From Purshia tridentata (lineage: Eukaryota > Streptophyta > Magnoliopsida > Rosales > Rosaceae), in assembly GCA_003254885.1 (NCBI GenBank), contig QANT01008189.1, positions 1 to 24,970 of the forward strand: DNA of 24,970 nucleotides. The letters are read 5' to 3'. A program made the translations under genes and the position numbers. The notes under the pieces were generated by a model. It saw only the letters and a list, made by a program, of their open reading frames with translations, did no database searches and was not told where the DNA came from. This document shows positions 1 to 24,970 of this stretch, one piece after another; position 1 is the first letter of the stretch; each line of letters begins with the position of its first letter.

Positions 1-166
1 AACGATGTCAAATAGAGAAGCAAGAACAGAAGAACAATCGCAAATGGGGATGAAAAGCACCAACAAATAATGGGAGGAAAACCTTATGCAAAAATGTACG
101 TGCTCTGAAAGATCAGATAGAGACCTACCGCATTCAAAATTCAAATAGTTGATTCAACTGTAAGAA

Positions 167-268
167 TATAATTTACATTTTTAAAAAATAAAAAATCTAA
201 CATGAAAGGTAATTTCTGTCAACAAACATATATAATTTACATTTTTAAAAAATAGAAAATCTGACATG
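167..268. repeat. Pair of 38-bp direct repeats, 64 bp apart
   Basis: Positions 167-204 and 231-268 are near-identical copies of an AT-rich segment that ends in an 'acatg' motif, with only a few mismatches. A 10-bp palindrome (tgacatgtca) follows within 25 bp. The rest of 1-530 is AT-rich intergenic DNA in which I see no gene. Confidence 0.6.
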
Positions 269-536
269 TCAAATTAGTGCTGACATGTCATGAGTCAAAG
301 GATCTGACCTTATAAAAAAAGAAACAATAGATATTAATCACAAATGGGCTCCTACTACGGATGGGACCCTAATTTTCCCTAAAAAAAATGTATTATAAAA
401 ATTTAAACAACTAAACCAAATCGTAAACAAAACCATACCAAACTCAAGTCAAACTCCAAACCAAACCCCAATCATTTTAATTTTCTATTCCTTTTTTATT
501 TTTTTCTTTTTTTCCTTTATTTTTTTTCTTTCCTTT

Positions 537-966
537 CTATTTTCTCGTGCCCACCCAGTACCCACCTCTATCCCTGACTCTTTCTTTCATTTCCCATATA
601 TCTTCTCTTTCTCCCAGATATCTTCTTTTTTCTAGAGAAGCAAAAAATTGTTCAAGGATTGTTTTTCTCATTGCTACTATCCTCTGAAGGCAGTGATATG
701 AATTGCAAGATCCTCCGAACTTGAGAAACATCAACCCAGAATTTCTCCACAATTTGATTATTCTCCATGGGCCATTGTCACACACACAGAGCCACCACCT
801 CTCAAATCCAGATATCTTCTCTTTCTCTCCCATATATAAATGATCCATCTTCTTCGCTCTCTCTTTCCTCTGTTGGCCTCCCCCTCTTCCTCCCATGGCT
901 TCCAATCTTCCTCTCTGTGTGGCTCTTCTCAACACTGTCGGTGGCACCAAACCAGACCAACACTAG
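537..966 (+). other. Pyrimidine-rich intergenic stretch with a TATA-like box and a 23-codon ORF
   Basis: The stretch is C/T-rich on the + strand and repeats a segment built around 'agatatcttctctttctc' near 620 and 812. A TATA-like 'catatataaa' near 831 precedes an ATG at 895 by about 65 bp. That ATG opens a 23-residue ORF (MASNLPLCVALL...) ending at 966. It looks like the start of a plant gene with leader and first codons, cut off at once. The opposite-strand 137-residue reading is a purine-rich shadow and is not proposed as a gene. No family is recognised. Confidence 0.2.
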
Positions 967-1000
967 AAATGTATAATTATTCACAATATGATAATTGAAA

Positions 1001-1260
1001 ATGAGTGGCCATAAAACGAATATGATGAATCAGATGATGACATCGACCACATGGAGGAAATGATGACTCGAGTTGTGGCACAATATGACACTCAACCATA
1101 TGATAGAGATGGAAGTTATCGTCCACGTTGCGTAGTAAAAAGGCTTTCTTGCGTAAGGTTGATTAGCTCAAGGGCACTCTACGATTGCCTAAAGCAGGAT
1201 CTGGTAAAGCACCTCTGTATGTGCCAAGGAAGTCGATCCCCTAAAAGGCATCGGCTTTAA
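1001..1260 (+). pseudogene. Coding-like remnant, unrecognised
   Basis: One frame is open from 1051 (ATG) to 1260, encoding 69 residues that begin MEEMMTRVVAQYD. Upstream codons add an acidic run (DESDDDIDHM) with no start before it. Another frame over 1185-1240 reads like PKAGSGKAPLYVPRKS, resembling a frame near 1885-1945 (YQAGLGPPNTPRPKVGS). This suggests the two stretches are diverged copies with frameshifts. I do not recognise the family. An acidic N-terminus of this kind occurs in some plant transposon ORFs, but that is only a guess. A T/G-rich stretch with no gene follows to about 1440. Confidence 0.25.
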
Positions 1261-1610
1261 ACGTGGACATTTTAAGTGTCTTTGTGTTTGTTGTTTATGT
1301 GTGTTGTATTTTATTTTGATTTCGAATTTATGGTAAAACATCTTTATGTGCATTTAGTGTTTGTTATTTTGTATTGTATTGTGAATTGAAGAAAATTATG
1401 TTGTGTTTAATTTTTTTGTTTTATGTTAGTAAAATGAAATAAAGTATTAGATTTGAATATCTAACTTAACATGACACAATTATGATATTGATAAAACCAT
1501 ACATTGACTCCGCACTTCGTTCCATTCAAATATCATTGTTCATTCACACGTGAGAATCGAGTATATGTGATTCTATCAGATAATCCAAAGGGCAAGCCAT
1601 GCTATTTTCC

Positions 1611-1620
1611 CTATAAATAC
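1611..1620 (+). promoter_or_regulatory. TATA-like box
   Basis: The sequence ctataaatac is a good plant TATA box. It lies about 60 bp before the first ATG of the small Cys-rich ORF at 1679. An ACGTG core (cacacgtgag) near 1547 could be a G-box-like site. Both are sequence matches only. Confidence 0.35.
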
Positions 1621-1678
1621 CAAGGTTTAACTAGTATATCAACACATCCACATCACTGTCATTAGAAATTCCTCCTCC

Positions 1679-1822
1679 ATGAATGACTTCGGTCAAAGCT
1701 CCAAGCAAGCTGTTGATGAGAAATCCATGACCATTGAAGATGCAATATGTGACCCAAGATGTAAGTGCGACGATCCAAACGACTACAATCCAAATTGCAA
1801 GTTATGTATGGCATGGTTGTAG
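1679..1822 (+). CDS. Small Cys-rich ORF, 47 aa, unrecognised
   Basis: An ATG at 1679, the first after the TATA-like box, opens a 47-residue frame. Its second half is Cys- and Asp-rich: CDPRCKCDDPND followed by NPNCKLC, giving five Cys in about 20 residues. There is no hydrophobic N-terminus, so it is not an obvious secreted defensin-like peptide. After the TAG stop the same frame stays open to about 1946 and carries further Cys (a CHYC motif near 1875). The ORF may therefore be the first part of a longer protein broken by a stop, rather than a short peptide gene. No family is recognised, and chance or a transposon remnant is possible. Confidence 0.25.
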   Translation: MNDFGQSSKQAVDEKSMTIEDAICDPRCKCDDPNDYNPNCKLCMAWL

Positions 1823-2240
1823 AGCGACTCAATAATGCAGTTTTGTCAATACGAACATGACAGACCAAGACCACTATGCCACTATTGTATCAAGCAGGAC
1901 TTGGGCCTCCCAATACCCCAAGACCCAAGGTCGGTTCTATGAACTTGCAGAAAAGGCATTCAACCATATCCCAATTGTTCGGCCAAACCATATGTCTGTT
2001 TTTTGGGTAAGGTGTAAGAATGTTTACGTGAACTCATGTGATTCGCCTGAACCCACGTGGTTCGCTAAGCCCACTAATGGGAACAATTGAAGATTGTCGT
2101 GGATGCATTACTTTGTTGTTAAGTGTTGTTGTTGTTGTTTAATTTATGTATTCATTCTAGTATTTGAGATGTTTTAGTATAAATTTCTATATATGTTTGT
2201 CATCGAATGTAACATAATATTAAAATAAATTATGTTGTGT
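1823..2240 (+). other. Continuation of the coding-like segment, then T/G-rich flank
   Basis: Position 1823 onward stays open in the frame of the upstream small ORF until a TGA near 1946. A different frame gives a 77-residue ORF (1857-2090) with no recognisable motif. From 2100 to 2240 the sequence is T/G-rich with short TTG iterations. It shares the string 'attatgttgtgttta' with 1395-1409, another hint that 1.0-1.4 kb and 1.8-2.25 kb are related. Confidence 0.25.
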
Positions 2241-2269
2241 TTATCACTTTTTATACCAAACATAAAAGA

Positions 2270-2445
2270 CCATTGGTAGAGAGAAAATATAAAATTTATA
2301 AATTAGATAATAATATTATAAATATATTCGATATTGACCTTATATTTAAGATTTCATTAAAATAAAACTATTGATATTAATTTTATAAATATTTAAATTA
2401 TAAATTATTATTTAAACATAAGTTAATCTAAATTAGGCCTATTCG
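2270..2445. other. AT-rich tract upstream of PDS
   Basis: About 175 bp of almost pure A/T, with many short TAAATT and ATATT runs and no ORF. It marks the boundary between the intergenic remnants and the PDS promoter region. No specific element can be named. Confidence 0.5.
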
Positions 2446-2876
2446 AATCAGGTGCAATTATATTATTCTCAATTTCTCACCTATAACTCTCGGTATCACT
2501 GTATTTTTAACACATATAATAGTACTCTCATCACTATTCAGGTCATCTATTCCTCTTACCGTCAGCATAGCAGTCTTACCGTGCTTGCCAGAATATTCTT
2601 AACGCTGACCTATCCCATAAGCTCAAAATGCCAATTTTGGCAGATCCCAGCTTTCATTCCCACAAAACGACAAACATGCAACCAAAACTCACCCAACAAG
2701 TTCATGTGTACAGCTTTCCACCCACAATTCACAAACCATCACCACTATCTCCGCACTCACCCAAAAACATCCTCTCTTCCCTTTCCTCTCCACCGTTAAA
2801 GTCCATTGATTTCTCCACACAGCAGCTAAGAGCCTAAGACTGAGCTGCTCAACTTGAACAGCTTGTGTTTGATAAA
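2446..2876 (+). promoter_or_regulatory. PDS promoter-proximal region and 5' leader
   Basis: This stretch lies between the AT-rich tract and the PDS start codon. Its last ~150 bp are pyrimidine-rich on the + strand (CT runs at 2770-2795), as in many plant 5' leaders. No convincing TATA box is visible. An ATCTA pentamer occurs at 2545-2549 and another at 2426-2430. ATCTA is a reported element in plant phytoene synthase and PDS promoters, but five bases recur often by chance. An ATG at 2628 opens a 69-codon frame ending at 2837. It would be an upstream ORF only if transcription starts before 2628, which cannot be told from sequence. Confidence 0.3.
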
Positions 2877-18772
<15,896 letters not shown>

Positions 18773-19060
18773 CAAAAACCTTCAAGTAGAGGCAAGCTTT
18801 GCAACTTTTTACGGATGATAATTTAAGGATGGCTTACTGCTCGTAAATGATTGGTTTTTCAAAAATTTAGGGACTGACCATCCACCCAAGGCAATGCATG
18901 AGATTCTCAAAGCTTTGGTAGTGCAATTCTTCAAAAATGGTGTTATCCTTTGTTTTAATATATGATCTGATAAGTGTAAGTGTAGATAATATGATCGATC
19001 CTTAACATCAGGTCACTCCAGCAAAGAATAAGTGAACGTGTATTTATTGTTATCTAAATA
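18773..19060 (+). other. Probable PDS 3' UTR
   Basis: The sequence follows the TGA stop of PDS. Candidate polyadenylation context includes T-rich and TTTTAATATATG strings near 18950-18965 and an AATAAG string at 19026. No perfect AATAAA is present, so the end of the transcript is an estimate. Confidence 0.4.
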
Positions 19061-19869
19061 TTAGTCTTTTAATTACACTTGTTTTGTGAACTTCTGATAC
19101 TTTAAACGATAGCTACTATGATATGGAGAGAGAGGGATTAATAGTTATTTTGGAGAAGTTTTTAATTTATCTGTACTAAAAGCCCTAATTAAAAGAGTTG
19201 GCAAGTTGCAATGTGGTGAAGCATTTCGGCTCCTAATTAAGTAGGTTTCTGAATCTTAATTTAAAGGGTCAATTTTGTTTAGGTACTACCACAAGACCAA
19301 TTAGTTACTGAAGACCAATTGCTAAGACTGGTAACAGAATCCTTAATTAGAACTAAGGTCCAAATCACATGGATTTTATGGATATAAAAGTACATTTTTA
19401 TCAAGAACTAAAGGTTGCGAATTTTTGAACCCTCAAAAATACTTTTTAAATACTTTTAAGGGTTAATTACAAATAAACTTTCTATACTTTTAATAGGTAT
19501 GTATGTTGCAAGTTTTATAAGTAACAATTGGGAGCACGCTTATCAAGTGCAACAACCGATGGATAGGAATCATGTACTTTTGTGGTAACAATGTACATTA
19601 TAGCATATGACATTAATACACACAAGAAATGAAAAAGTCCTCACATTGTTGCTCATATTATTTGGTTTTTTGGTGGACTGCATTTCAAATAGACTAGAAG
19701 CACTTAATGCTTGGCAAAAAAACATAGATTATGGAAAACAACCAGAAAACTTAACAAATCAGGAAAAGAAGGAACAAGTTCAAAGAGTACTTGAGATGAA
19801 ATGATGGTGTTCATCAGATTGTGCAACTTCTAGCATAGATCGAATCAAGAGATTGGCCTTTTTAATAGC
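19061..19869. other. Intergenic, no recognised gene
   Basis: AT-rich DNA between the PDS 3' end and the glucosyltransferase pseudogene. A 65-residue + frame at 19607-19804 has a hydrophobic start (LLLILFGFLVD) and a Lys/Glu-rich end. It has no family resemblance and no leader I can support. Confidence 0.6.
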
Positions 19870-20721
19870 TTAATTTTCACTATGAAGAAGTTCCTTGATG
19901 AGCATATCAAAGTTTATATAAGATGATCCCCCAACATCAGTAGGTCTTTCTGCATTTTGTTTCCATTCTTGAGCCTTCATCCTCATTTGCTTACCTTCAT
20001 CCTCATTTGCTTACCTTTCTCCCCTGTCATCATTTCCCTAACCAGCGATGAACTTCGTCACGCTACACATCAGGATTGATTTTCACCAATCCCCCTATAT
20101 AGTGCAAGCACAGTGGCAATTCGTTTGTTGGTCAGCATTGAAAGGCCAACAGATCACAGGCATACCACCAAATATAGCTTCTGTCATAGAGTTCCAAACC
20201 ACAATGTGTCAAGCCTAGGACCTTCACCTGAGCACACCAGCTCACTAGCAATCCTCTATCCTTAGTTTCCTCCATAAATTCTTCGGACAACATTTCTGGT
20301 CCATCTTTCAGGACATCAGGTCTAATAATCCATAAAAATGGCTGCTTACTATCCACAACCCCCCATGCCAGTTCTTGAAACTGTTGGCTTCACATTACGG
20401 CCACACTTCCATAGTTCATGTACAAAACAGTCTCAGGTTCCTGCTATCTGTTGAGAGAAATACCATTTTGAAAATGTGAGAGCCTTACTAGTAGCTTATA
20501 AGAATTTGGGCTACTCCTCTCATTTCCAATTGGTTTTGAGATTGATCCTTAGATTTCTTCACTATCTAGAGTGACTTAGATACGTTTTCCGGGACATGCT
20601 TTTGTTCTAGCAAGGAAAGAAGCCCAATTGAATAAATGTATGGAAAATTTAATTTAGATATGGCTGCTTGTAAGGCTTCTTGCTCATATTCCTCAAATTC
20701 CATCACTGATATAGTCATCAC
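19870..20721 (-). pseudogene. UDP-glycosyltransferase pseudogene (UGT85-like, C-terminal half)
   Basis: Read on the minus strand from 20721, the pieces follow UGT85 order. First comes EYEQEALQAAISKLNFPYIY, then VLYMNYGSVAVM followed by an in-frame TGA. Next are SKQPFLWIIRPDV and EETKDRGLLVSWCAQ. The PSPG donor-binding box follows: LTHCG, then after a one-base frameshift [19 protein letters not shown] and ADQQTN. The end is GGSSYINFDMLIKELLH and a stop at 19870-19872. The PSPG box lacks about eight residues between VLG and LTHCG. Several stops and frameshifts, and the missing N-terminal acceptor half, show it cannot make an enzyme. It starts after a CAG acceptor-like site, so this may be the old second exon; UGT85 genes often have one intron. 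Confidence 0.88.
19975..20014. repeat. 20-bp tandem duplication in the UGT pseudogene
   Basis: Two perfect adjacent copies of cttcatcctcatttgcttac. They fall in the C-terminal Lys-rich segment of the pseudogene and shift its frame, one more disabling lesion. Confidence 0.9.
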
Positions 20722-21473
20722 CTGCAAAACGAATTTGTTCTAAGATATTCACCCCAAAAAAAAAGATTACCAGATAAAATGAAGATGAAAATGCAACAAA
20801 TAAAGAACCTTGGGTAGGAAAATAAGTCTTTATGTAATCAAAAATCAAACTGAACAAAAGAGGATGATGGTATTTGAACAAAAGAAAAGGTAGATGAAGG
20901 CTCAAAATGGATACTAGTATTAAAATTTTGTTTAATGAAAAGGGATGGCTAGAAAAGTTCAAATTTATTAAAAAATGGCCTAAAATCATTTCCTAAGTTG
21001 AGAATGACAATTATGCTTCAATTGAACTAAATGAACTTCAAGAGCAATGTTTCAAAATTTAATGTCATTTTCAAGTAATTTGACCAAACAAAAAAGAATA
21101 ATGAGATCATCAACGATATAGTGGGGACCCAAGAAAAAATTAGAGATAAATTTACATCACTCACAAGAATAGAATGACTCAAAACTCATCAGGACAAGTC
21201 TCTACTGTTTTTCCTTAGGCTTTCTAATTCAAATTTCACTTTTCAATTTCAAAATGCATTGTTGGCTCAAGTGCAAATACTTTATGAGTTCAAGAATTTA
21301 AAAATGATTCTAACATGACGATAATATGAAATCTAATGAGAGATATTCCTATTTACATACCAAAATATTATCTCATGGTGAAGCAATCAACCCAAATATA
21401 TATTTTTTTTTTAACAAAATTTTTTAACAAGCTTGGAAAACACTAAAACGTTCAAGTAAAATTACAAACCTTA
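20722..21473. other. Intergenic AT-rich stretch, possibly 3' end of the gypsy remnant
   Basis: No gene is recognised. The 98-residue minus-strand frame at 20693-20989 is Phe/Leu-rich and has no family resemblance. Because the adjoining retroelement reads on the minus strand, this stretch is where its 3' non-coding part and LTR would lie. No second LTR copy is in the window to test this. Confidence 0.4.
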
Positions 21474-23147
21474 CCACCAAACTTAAATCAAACATTATCC
21501 TCAATGTATTAAAAAAAAAAAAAAGAATGATGAGAAATTAGATGGCAAAAGGTTAAGAAATTACCTAAAAGATAATACACCAAATCTTTGATATTTCCAA
21601 CAATGAAGTACAAAGAGAAATGATATGATAATTTCAAAGAGATGAAGGAAAACCAAAGAAAAGAAAAGAAAAGTTCCTAAACACTACGCAAGCATGAAAC
21701 TTTAATCATGATAAACATGGTCACAAAACAAGACCTCCTCAATCTTATAATTTTGAAACTCAATAAATAGTTTCAATCTTTGACCATTGACCTTAAACAC
21801 ATCACCATTTTTAGAATTTTCAATTTCAACCGCTTAGACTTCAATTTACTAGAAAAAATATGCAAACACAAATTATATAAAAGAACATTTTGACCATGCG
21901 CAAATGTTTTTCCTCAAAATGTGTTTATTATGTAATGTCTTCATGCAGTCCTTACAAGTTTTAGCACAATCATAAGCATCTTTCCTAAGTTCCTCAAGCT
22001 CATTTAACTGGACTTTTATATGGGTTTCTACTTTGTTTAGAGCAAAATTAAATTGTTTTATGACCCAAAATACTATATGTTCCCATTTAACAGGTAGATG
22101 ACATGTTTCCCAAAAATTAAGCGGTAAGGAGGCATTCCTTGGGGTTTTAAAAGTGGTTTGGTAAGCCCACAACGCATCAAAAAGTTTCAAAGACCAATTT
22201 TGTTGAGATGGGTTGATTGTTTTCTCTAAAATATGCTTAATGAAAATTTCAATTTAACCACTTGTTTAGAAATGGTAAGGGGTGGCAACTCGATGGGTGA
22301 CGCCATAATTTTTCATTAAGTATTCAAATGACCTATTACAAAAGTACTTCCCACCAAATGCCCTATTATGAAAGTGTTTTCCACCATATCACTAATGATG
22401 GCCTGTTACAAAAATGCTTCCCACCATATCCTAACCTATAAACGGACCACTACCCTAATCATTGGTTTTACAAGCAATATTACCTCTACTCACTTGAACA
22501 CGTAATCCACACCCACAAGTATGTATAAATTGCCGAAAGAGTTAGGAAAATGTCCCATAAAATCAATGTCCCACACATCAAAGATTTCTGTAGCAAGGAT
22601 TGGGTTTAAGGGCAACATATTTCTCTTAGTGAAACTCCATAAATTTTGGCATCTCTCACATAATTTGCAATATAAATGGGCATCACGGAAAATGGAAGGC
22701 CAATAAGAACCACCTTAAAGGATCTTGGCAACCGTTTTCTTAGCACTAAATGACCCCCAAAAGCATGGTCATGACAAAAGAAAATGATCGACATTGGTTA
22801 GCTCACTATTCGGCTCCTAATGATATGGTTGGGACAATACTTATACAAGTAAGAATTATCCCAAAAGTAATGTTTGACCCTAGCTAGAAACTTAGATCTA
22901 TCTTGCTTAGTCCAATGGGAAGACATTTCATTAGACAAGGAAATTCACAATATTTGCAAACCATGGTGTTTAGGAGACGAGCATGAGTTGATCATCAAGA
23001 AATGTCTTGATGATGGGAATGGAATCCTTACTTAACTCAGCTATCAACCTTGAGAGATGGTCGGCTACCACATTTTTTAACCTTTTTTTATCACGGATTT
23101 CTATGTGAAATTCTTGGAGCAAAAGAATTCAACAGATTAGGTGGGGT
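21474..23147 (-). mobile_element. Decayed Ty3/gypsy retrotransposon fragment (RNase H end, integrase, 3' non-coding motif)
   Basis: Read on the minus strand from 23147: AKPHLIC-stop-ILLLQEF, IEIRDKKRLKNVVADHLSRL (end of RNase H), CHDHAFGGH and YCKLCERCQ (HHCC zinc finger of integrase), DVWDIDFMG (first catalytic Asp block), NYGVTHRVATPYH, NWSLKLFDALWAYQTTFKTP, and FKVNGQRLK near the C-terminus, stopping near 21702. A 34-bp string at 21474-21507 (reverse complement begins acattgaggataatgttt) matches the conserved motif downstream of pol in Athila/Tat-type gypsy elements. Many stops, frameshifts and a rearranged core show it is dead. Gag, protease and most of the reverse transcriptase are absent, with a breakpoint near 23147. 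No LTR is identified. Confidence 0.85.
22332..22436. repeat. Three imperfect tandem copies inside the integrase core remnant
   Basis: Units near 22332-22360, 22361-22400 and 22401-22436 share 'cctrttacaaaartrcttcccacca'-like sequence. In the retroelement frame each encodes a version of the segment around the second catalytic Asp block. It is a local triplication in dead coding sequence. Confidence 0.6.
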
Positions 23148-23149
23148 TT

Positions 23150-23275
23150 AGCCAAGAACCACACTAAGAACCACGCAAAAATGTGAGCCAAGAACAAGTC
23201 ATTAACAAAATCAAGAGCCAAACAGTTCAAACTAAGAGCCAATCCTAGAACTAAGCCAAGGTCAAAATCAATGGC
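23150..23275. repeat. Irregular iterations of an 'agccaa' motif
   Basis: 'agccaa' or 'agccaag' followed by short variable spacers occurs about five times between the retroelement breakpoint and 23275, mixed with 'actaagaac'-type strings. It is low-complexity, with no coding sense, and the origin is unknown. Confidence 0.4.
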
Positions 23276-23290
23276 CTCTTTTTAATTTTT

Positions 23291-23765
23291 GATTTAAAGT
23301 GTCTCCAAAAGAATTTAGAAAAATCACTTTTCAAATTCACGTGCATTTGATGACCTATGTGGCAATTTGAAGAGTGATATTTGCTACTTGAATTTTTTAC
23401 TCTCCAAAATACTCTTCTAATTTTAAATATTTGTATCTATTCTATGCACTAATTATTTGAATTTTTCCTATGCACTAATTAAATGTATTTGTTCTATGCA
23501 CTATTTATTTTTAAAGTTTAATTTATCAACTAAAAATTTATTATTAAAGAAATGAAAATGAAAATTATATAGAAATTATAAATAATATTAAATGTCATTA
23601 ATATTTGAAGAGAGGAGAGAAGGTCCTAGATTTGAAGAGACATAAATTAAATTTTCAATTGAAGATTTATTTTAAAGAGTCTCTTGAAGCCCAAAATACT
23701 CTTCTTTTTTTACAAAAAATGAAGAATTCTTCATTTGAAAAATCTTTTAGAAATGCTCTTAAGCC
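23291..23765. mobile_element. Possible MITE with degraded terminal inverted repeats
   Basis: The left end (aagtgtctccaaaagaattt) and the reverse complement of the right end (aagagcatttctaaaagatt) are partly alike. The interior is AT-rich with the mirrored phrases 'ccaaaatactcttc' (near 23404) and 'cccaaaatactcttc' (near 23690). The interior holds three spaced copies of 'ctatgcacta' near 23434-23504. Size and AT content suit a plant MITE, but the termini are too diverged to be sure and no target-site duplication was fixed. Confidence 0.3.
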
Positions 23766-24638
23766 TCAATTTTCATTGGTTAGCCCCTGTGTAGCAAGCA
23801 AGATAGTGAAGCATATTATGCTGAGGACTTGCACTTGGGCAAATAGACTTATGTTTGTTGGATCAGTGACAATAAGTAATTGTAACTAACCCTAAGTTAG
23901 TAAGTTATAGAGATTGGGTATAGTGAATATAGATATATAAAAATTTTTGTAGATTTTTTTTAATTACAGATTTGTGTAAGATTTACAGATTTTCACAAAT
24001 CCGTAGAAAAAGATCAGATTTATAATAATTTAGAACTATATAAAAAACAGTCTTTTAAATTTTTAAGTTTTAAAAATTTTAATTAAATACTACATAACTT
24101 TAAATTTCACAAAAATTTGTTAAAATTCATATACAATACACCATAGGTAACATAGTTTTATTTCTTATAAAAATAAGGGGTTTTTTTTTATAAGCCCAAT
24201 TGGCCAATAAGGCTGTTCATAAAGTCCAGATACGGAAAAAACATACCTTGCCGGCCCACTTTTTAAAATAGTCTATTAAAATCAATTGAAATTGCACTTG
24301 TGCCATCAGTTTTTTTATAAATTAAATAGCCATTACAAAAATAAAGGGTTCTTGGCTAACATGCTGCTATGTATTGGGCTTCCATCAACAGCCACGCTTG
24401 AAGTTAATGGAGATGTGTCATTTTTGTCTTTTTCTTTATGTTTGTTTGCTGAAATATGCCTTCTTTTATACTTATTAACTACCAGCTACCATTTTTATTT
24501 TTTTTTGCAGCTATATGTTGTTGCTTTGAGCTATTGTAATAATTTATAAATCTCTTTATATATATTTTTAACTGATACATGGGTTTGAATTTTTTTTGTT
24601 TTTGTTTTGCCATTAGGATACAAGAGTTAGTTGATTCA
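23766..24638. other. Intergenic AT-rich, no recognised gene
   Basis: Short ORFs here (for example 24286-24549, Leu/Phe/Tyr-rich) have no family resemblance. Poly-T and poly-A runs are common. Nothing specific can be named. Confidence 0.6.
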
Positions 24639-24970
24639 TTGTTACTATACTTTAATAGCAATTAGTAATAACTATTATGATTGTTATAACGTAGTTGGAT
24701 GTTACTAACAAATAGTAACAATGCTAACTTCACTTACATATTGTTACTGACAATCAATAACAACCAAAGACTGACTTGCATATTGTTACTGACAAGCAGT
24801 AACAATCATAGCCCTATTTACATATTGTTACTGACAAGCAGTAACAATCATAGCCTTATTTACATATTGTTACTAATAAACAGTAACAATTATACCCTCA
24901 CCTACATATTGTTACTGATAAACAGTAACAATTATAGCCCAACTTATATATTGTTACTGATAAGTAGTAA
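24639..24970. repeat. 42-bp tandem repeat array of hairpin-forming units, running off the right edge
   Basis: The string ttgttact starts at 24741, 24783, 24825, 24867, 24909 and 24951, an exact 42-bp period, with a weaker copy at 24699 and a degenerate one near 24639. Each unit contains an inverted repeat; in the clearest, ATTGTTACTG (24782-24791) and CAGTAACAAT (24797-24806) flank a 5-base loop. The ~16-bp linkers between hairpins (containing tagccc, ttacat) vary more than the arms. The array continues past the window, so its full length is unknown. There is no coding sense, and it is not a CRISPR array: the host is a plant and the spacers are near-identical. Confidence 0.9.

Noticed and set aside
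537..950. 137-residue minus-strand ORF
   Set aside because: It reads the purine-rich complement of a CT-rich stretch. Its composition is low-complexity, and it has no family resemblance or promoter context.
2865..2876. Upstream in-frame GTG as the PDS start
   Set aside because: Nuclear plant genes start at ATG. The ATG at 2877 is the first in frame, has a good context, and gives a normal plant PDS length.
23605..23889. 94-residue + ORF
   Set aside because: It spans the end of a MITE-like AT-rich region and has no recognisable motif. Its Lys/Phe-rich composition fits AT-rich chance coding.
24639..24970. CRISPR-like array at the right edge
   Set aside because: The period is regular, but the spacers are near-identical, there are no cas genes, and the host is clearly a plant.

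Overview
The window is plant nuclear DNA, almost certainly from a eudicot. It holds one intact gene with fourteen exons and GT-AG introns, encoding a chloroplast-targeted carotenoid enzyme. Around and inside the gene is AT-rich DNA with degraded plant transposons: LINE, Ty3/gypsy, and elements with long terminal inverted repeats. I see no bacterial, viral or organellar gene, and no tRNA, rRNA or CRISPR array. The genus cannot be named from this sequence alone.

Positions 1-2450 are intergenic. They carry a short direct repeat, a pyrimidine-rich stretch, and two weak coding-like segments I do not recognise, one of them a small Cys-rich ORF behind a TATA box. An AT-rich tract and a CT-rich leader then lead to phytoene desaturase (PDS, 2877-18772, + strand). 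PDS encodes 575 residues and makes the first two desaturations of plant carotenoid synthesis. All exons join in frame and all key motifs are present, so the gene looks functional.

The introns make up about 14.2 kb of the 15.9-kb gene. They hold a 5'-truncated LINE with a perfect 13-bp target-site duplication (intron 3), an opposite-strand LINE tail (intron 4), an element with terminal inverted repeats (intron 5) and a long-TIR element of about 1.3 kb (intron 11). They also hold five independent head-to-tail doublets of 77 to 338 bp, in introns 4, 5, 6 and 11.

Downstream of PDS lies a broken UDP-glucosyltransferase pseudogene (UGT85-like, minus strand), then a decayed Ty3/gypsy RNase H-integrase fragment (minus strand), then a possible MITE. 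At the right edge is a 42-bp tandem array whose units are hairpin-forming palindromes. It runs off the window and is the least explained structure here. I found no new multi-gene system. The items most worth checking are the 42-bp hairpin array, the long-TIR element in intron 11, the repeated doublets in the PDS introns, and the unrecognised paired segments at 1-2.1 kb.
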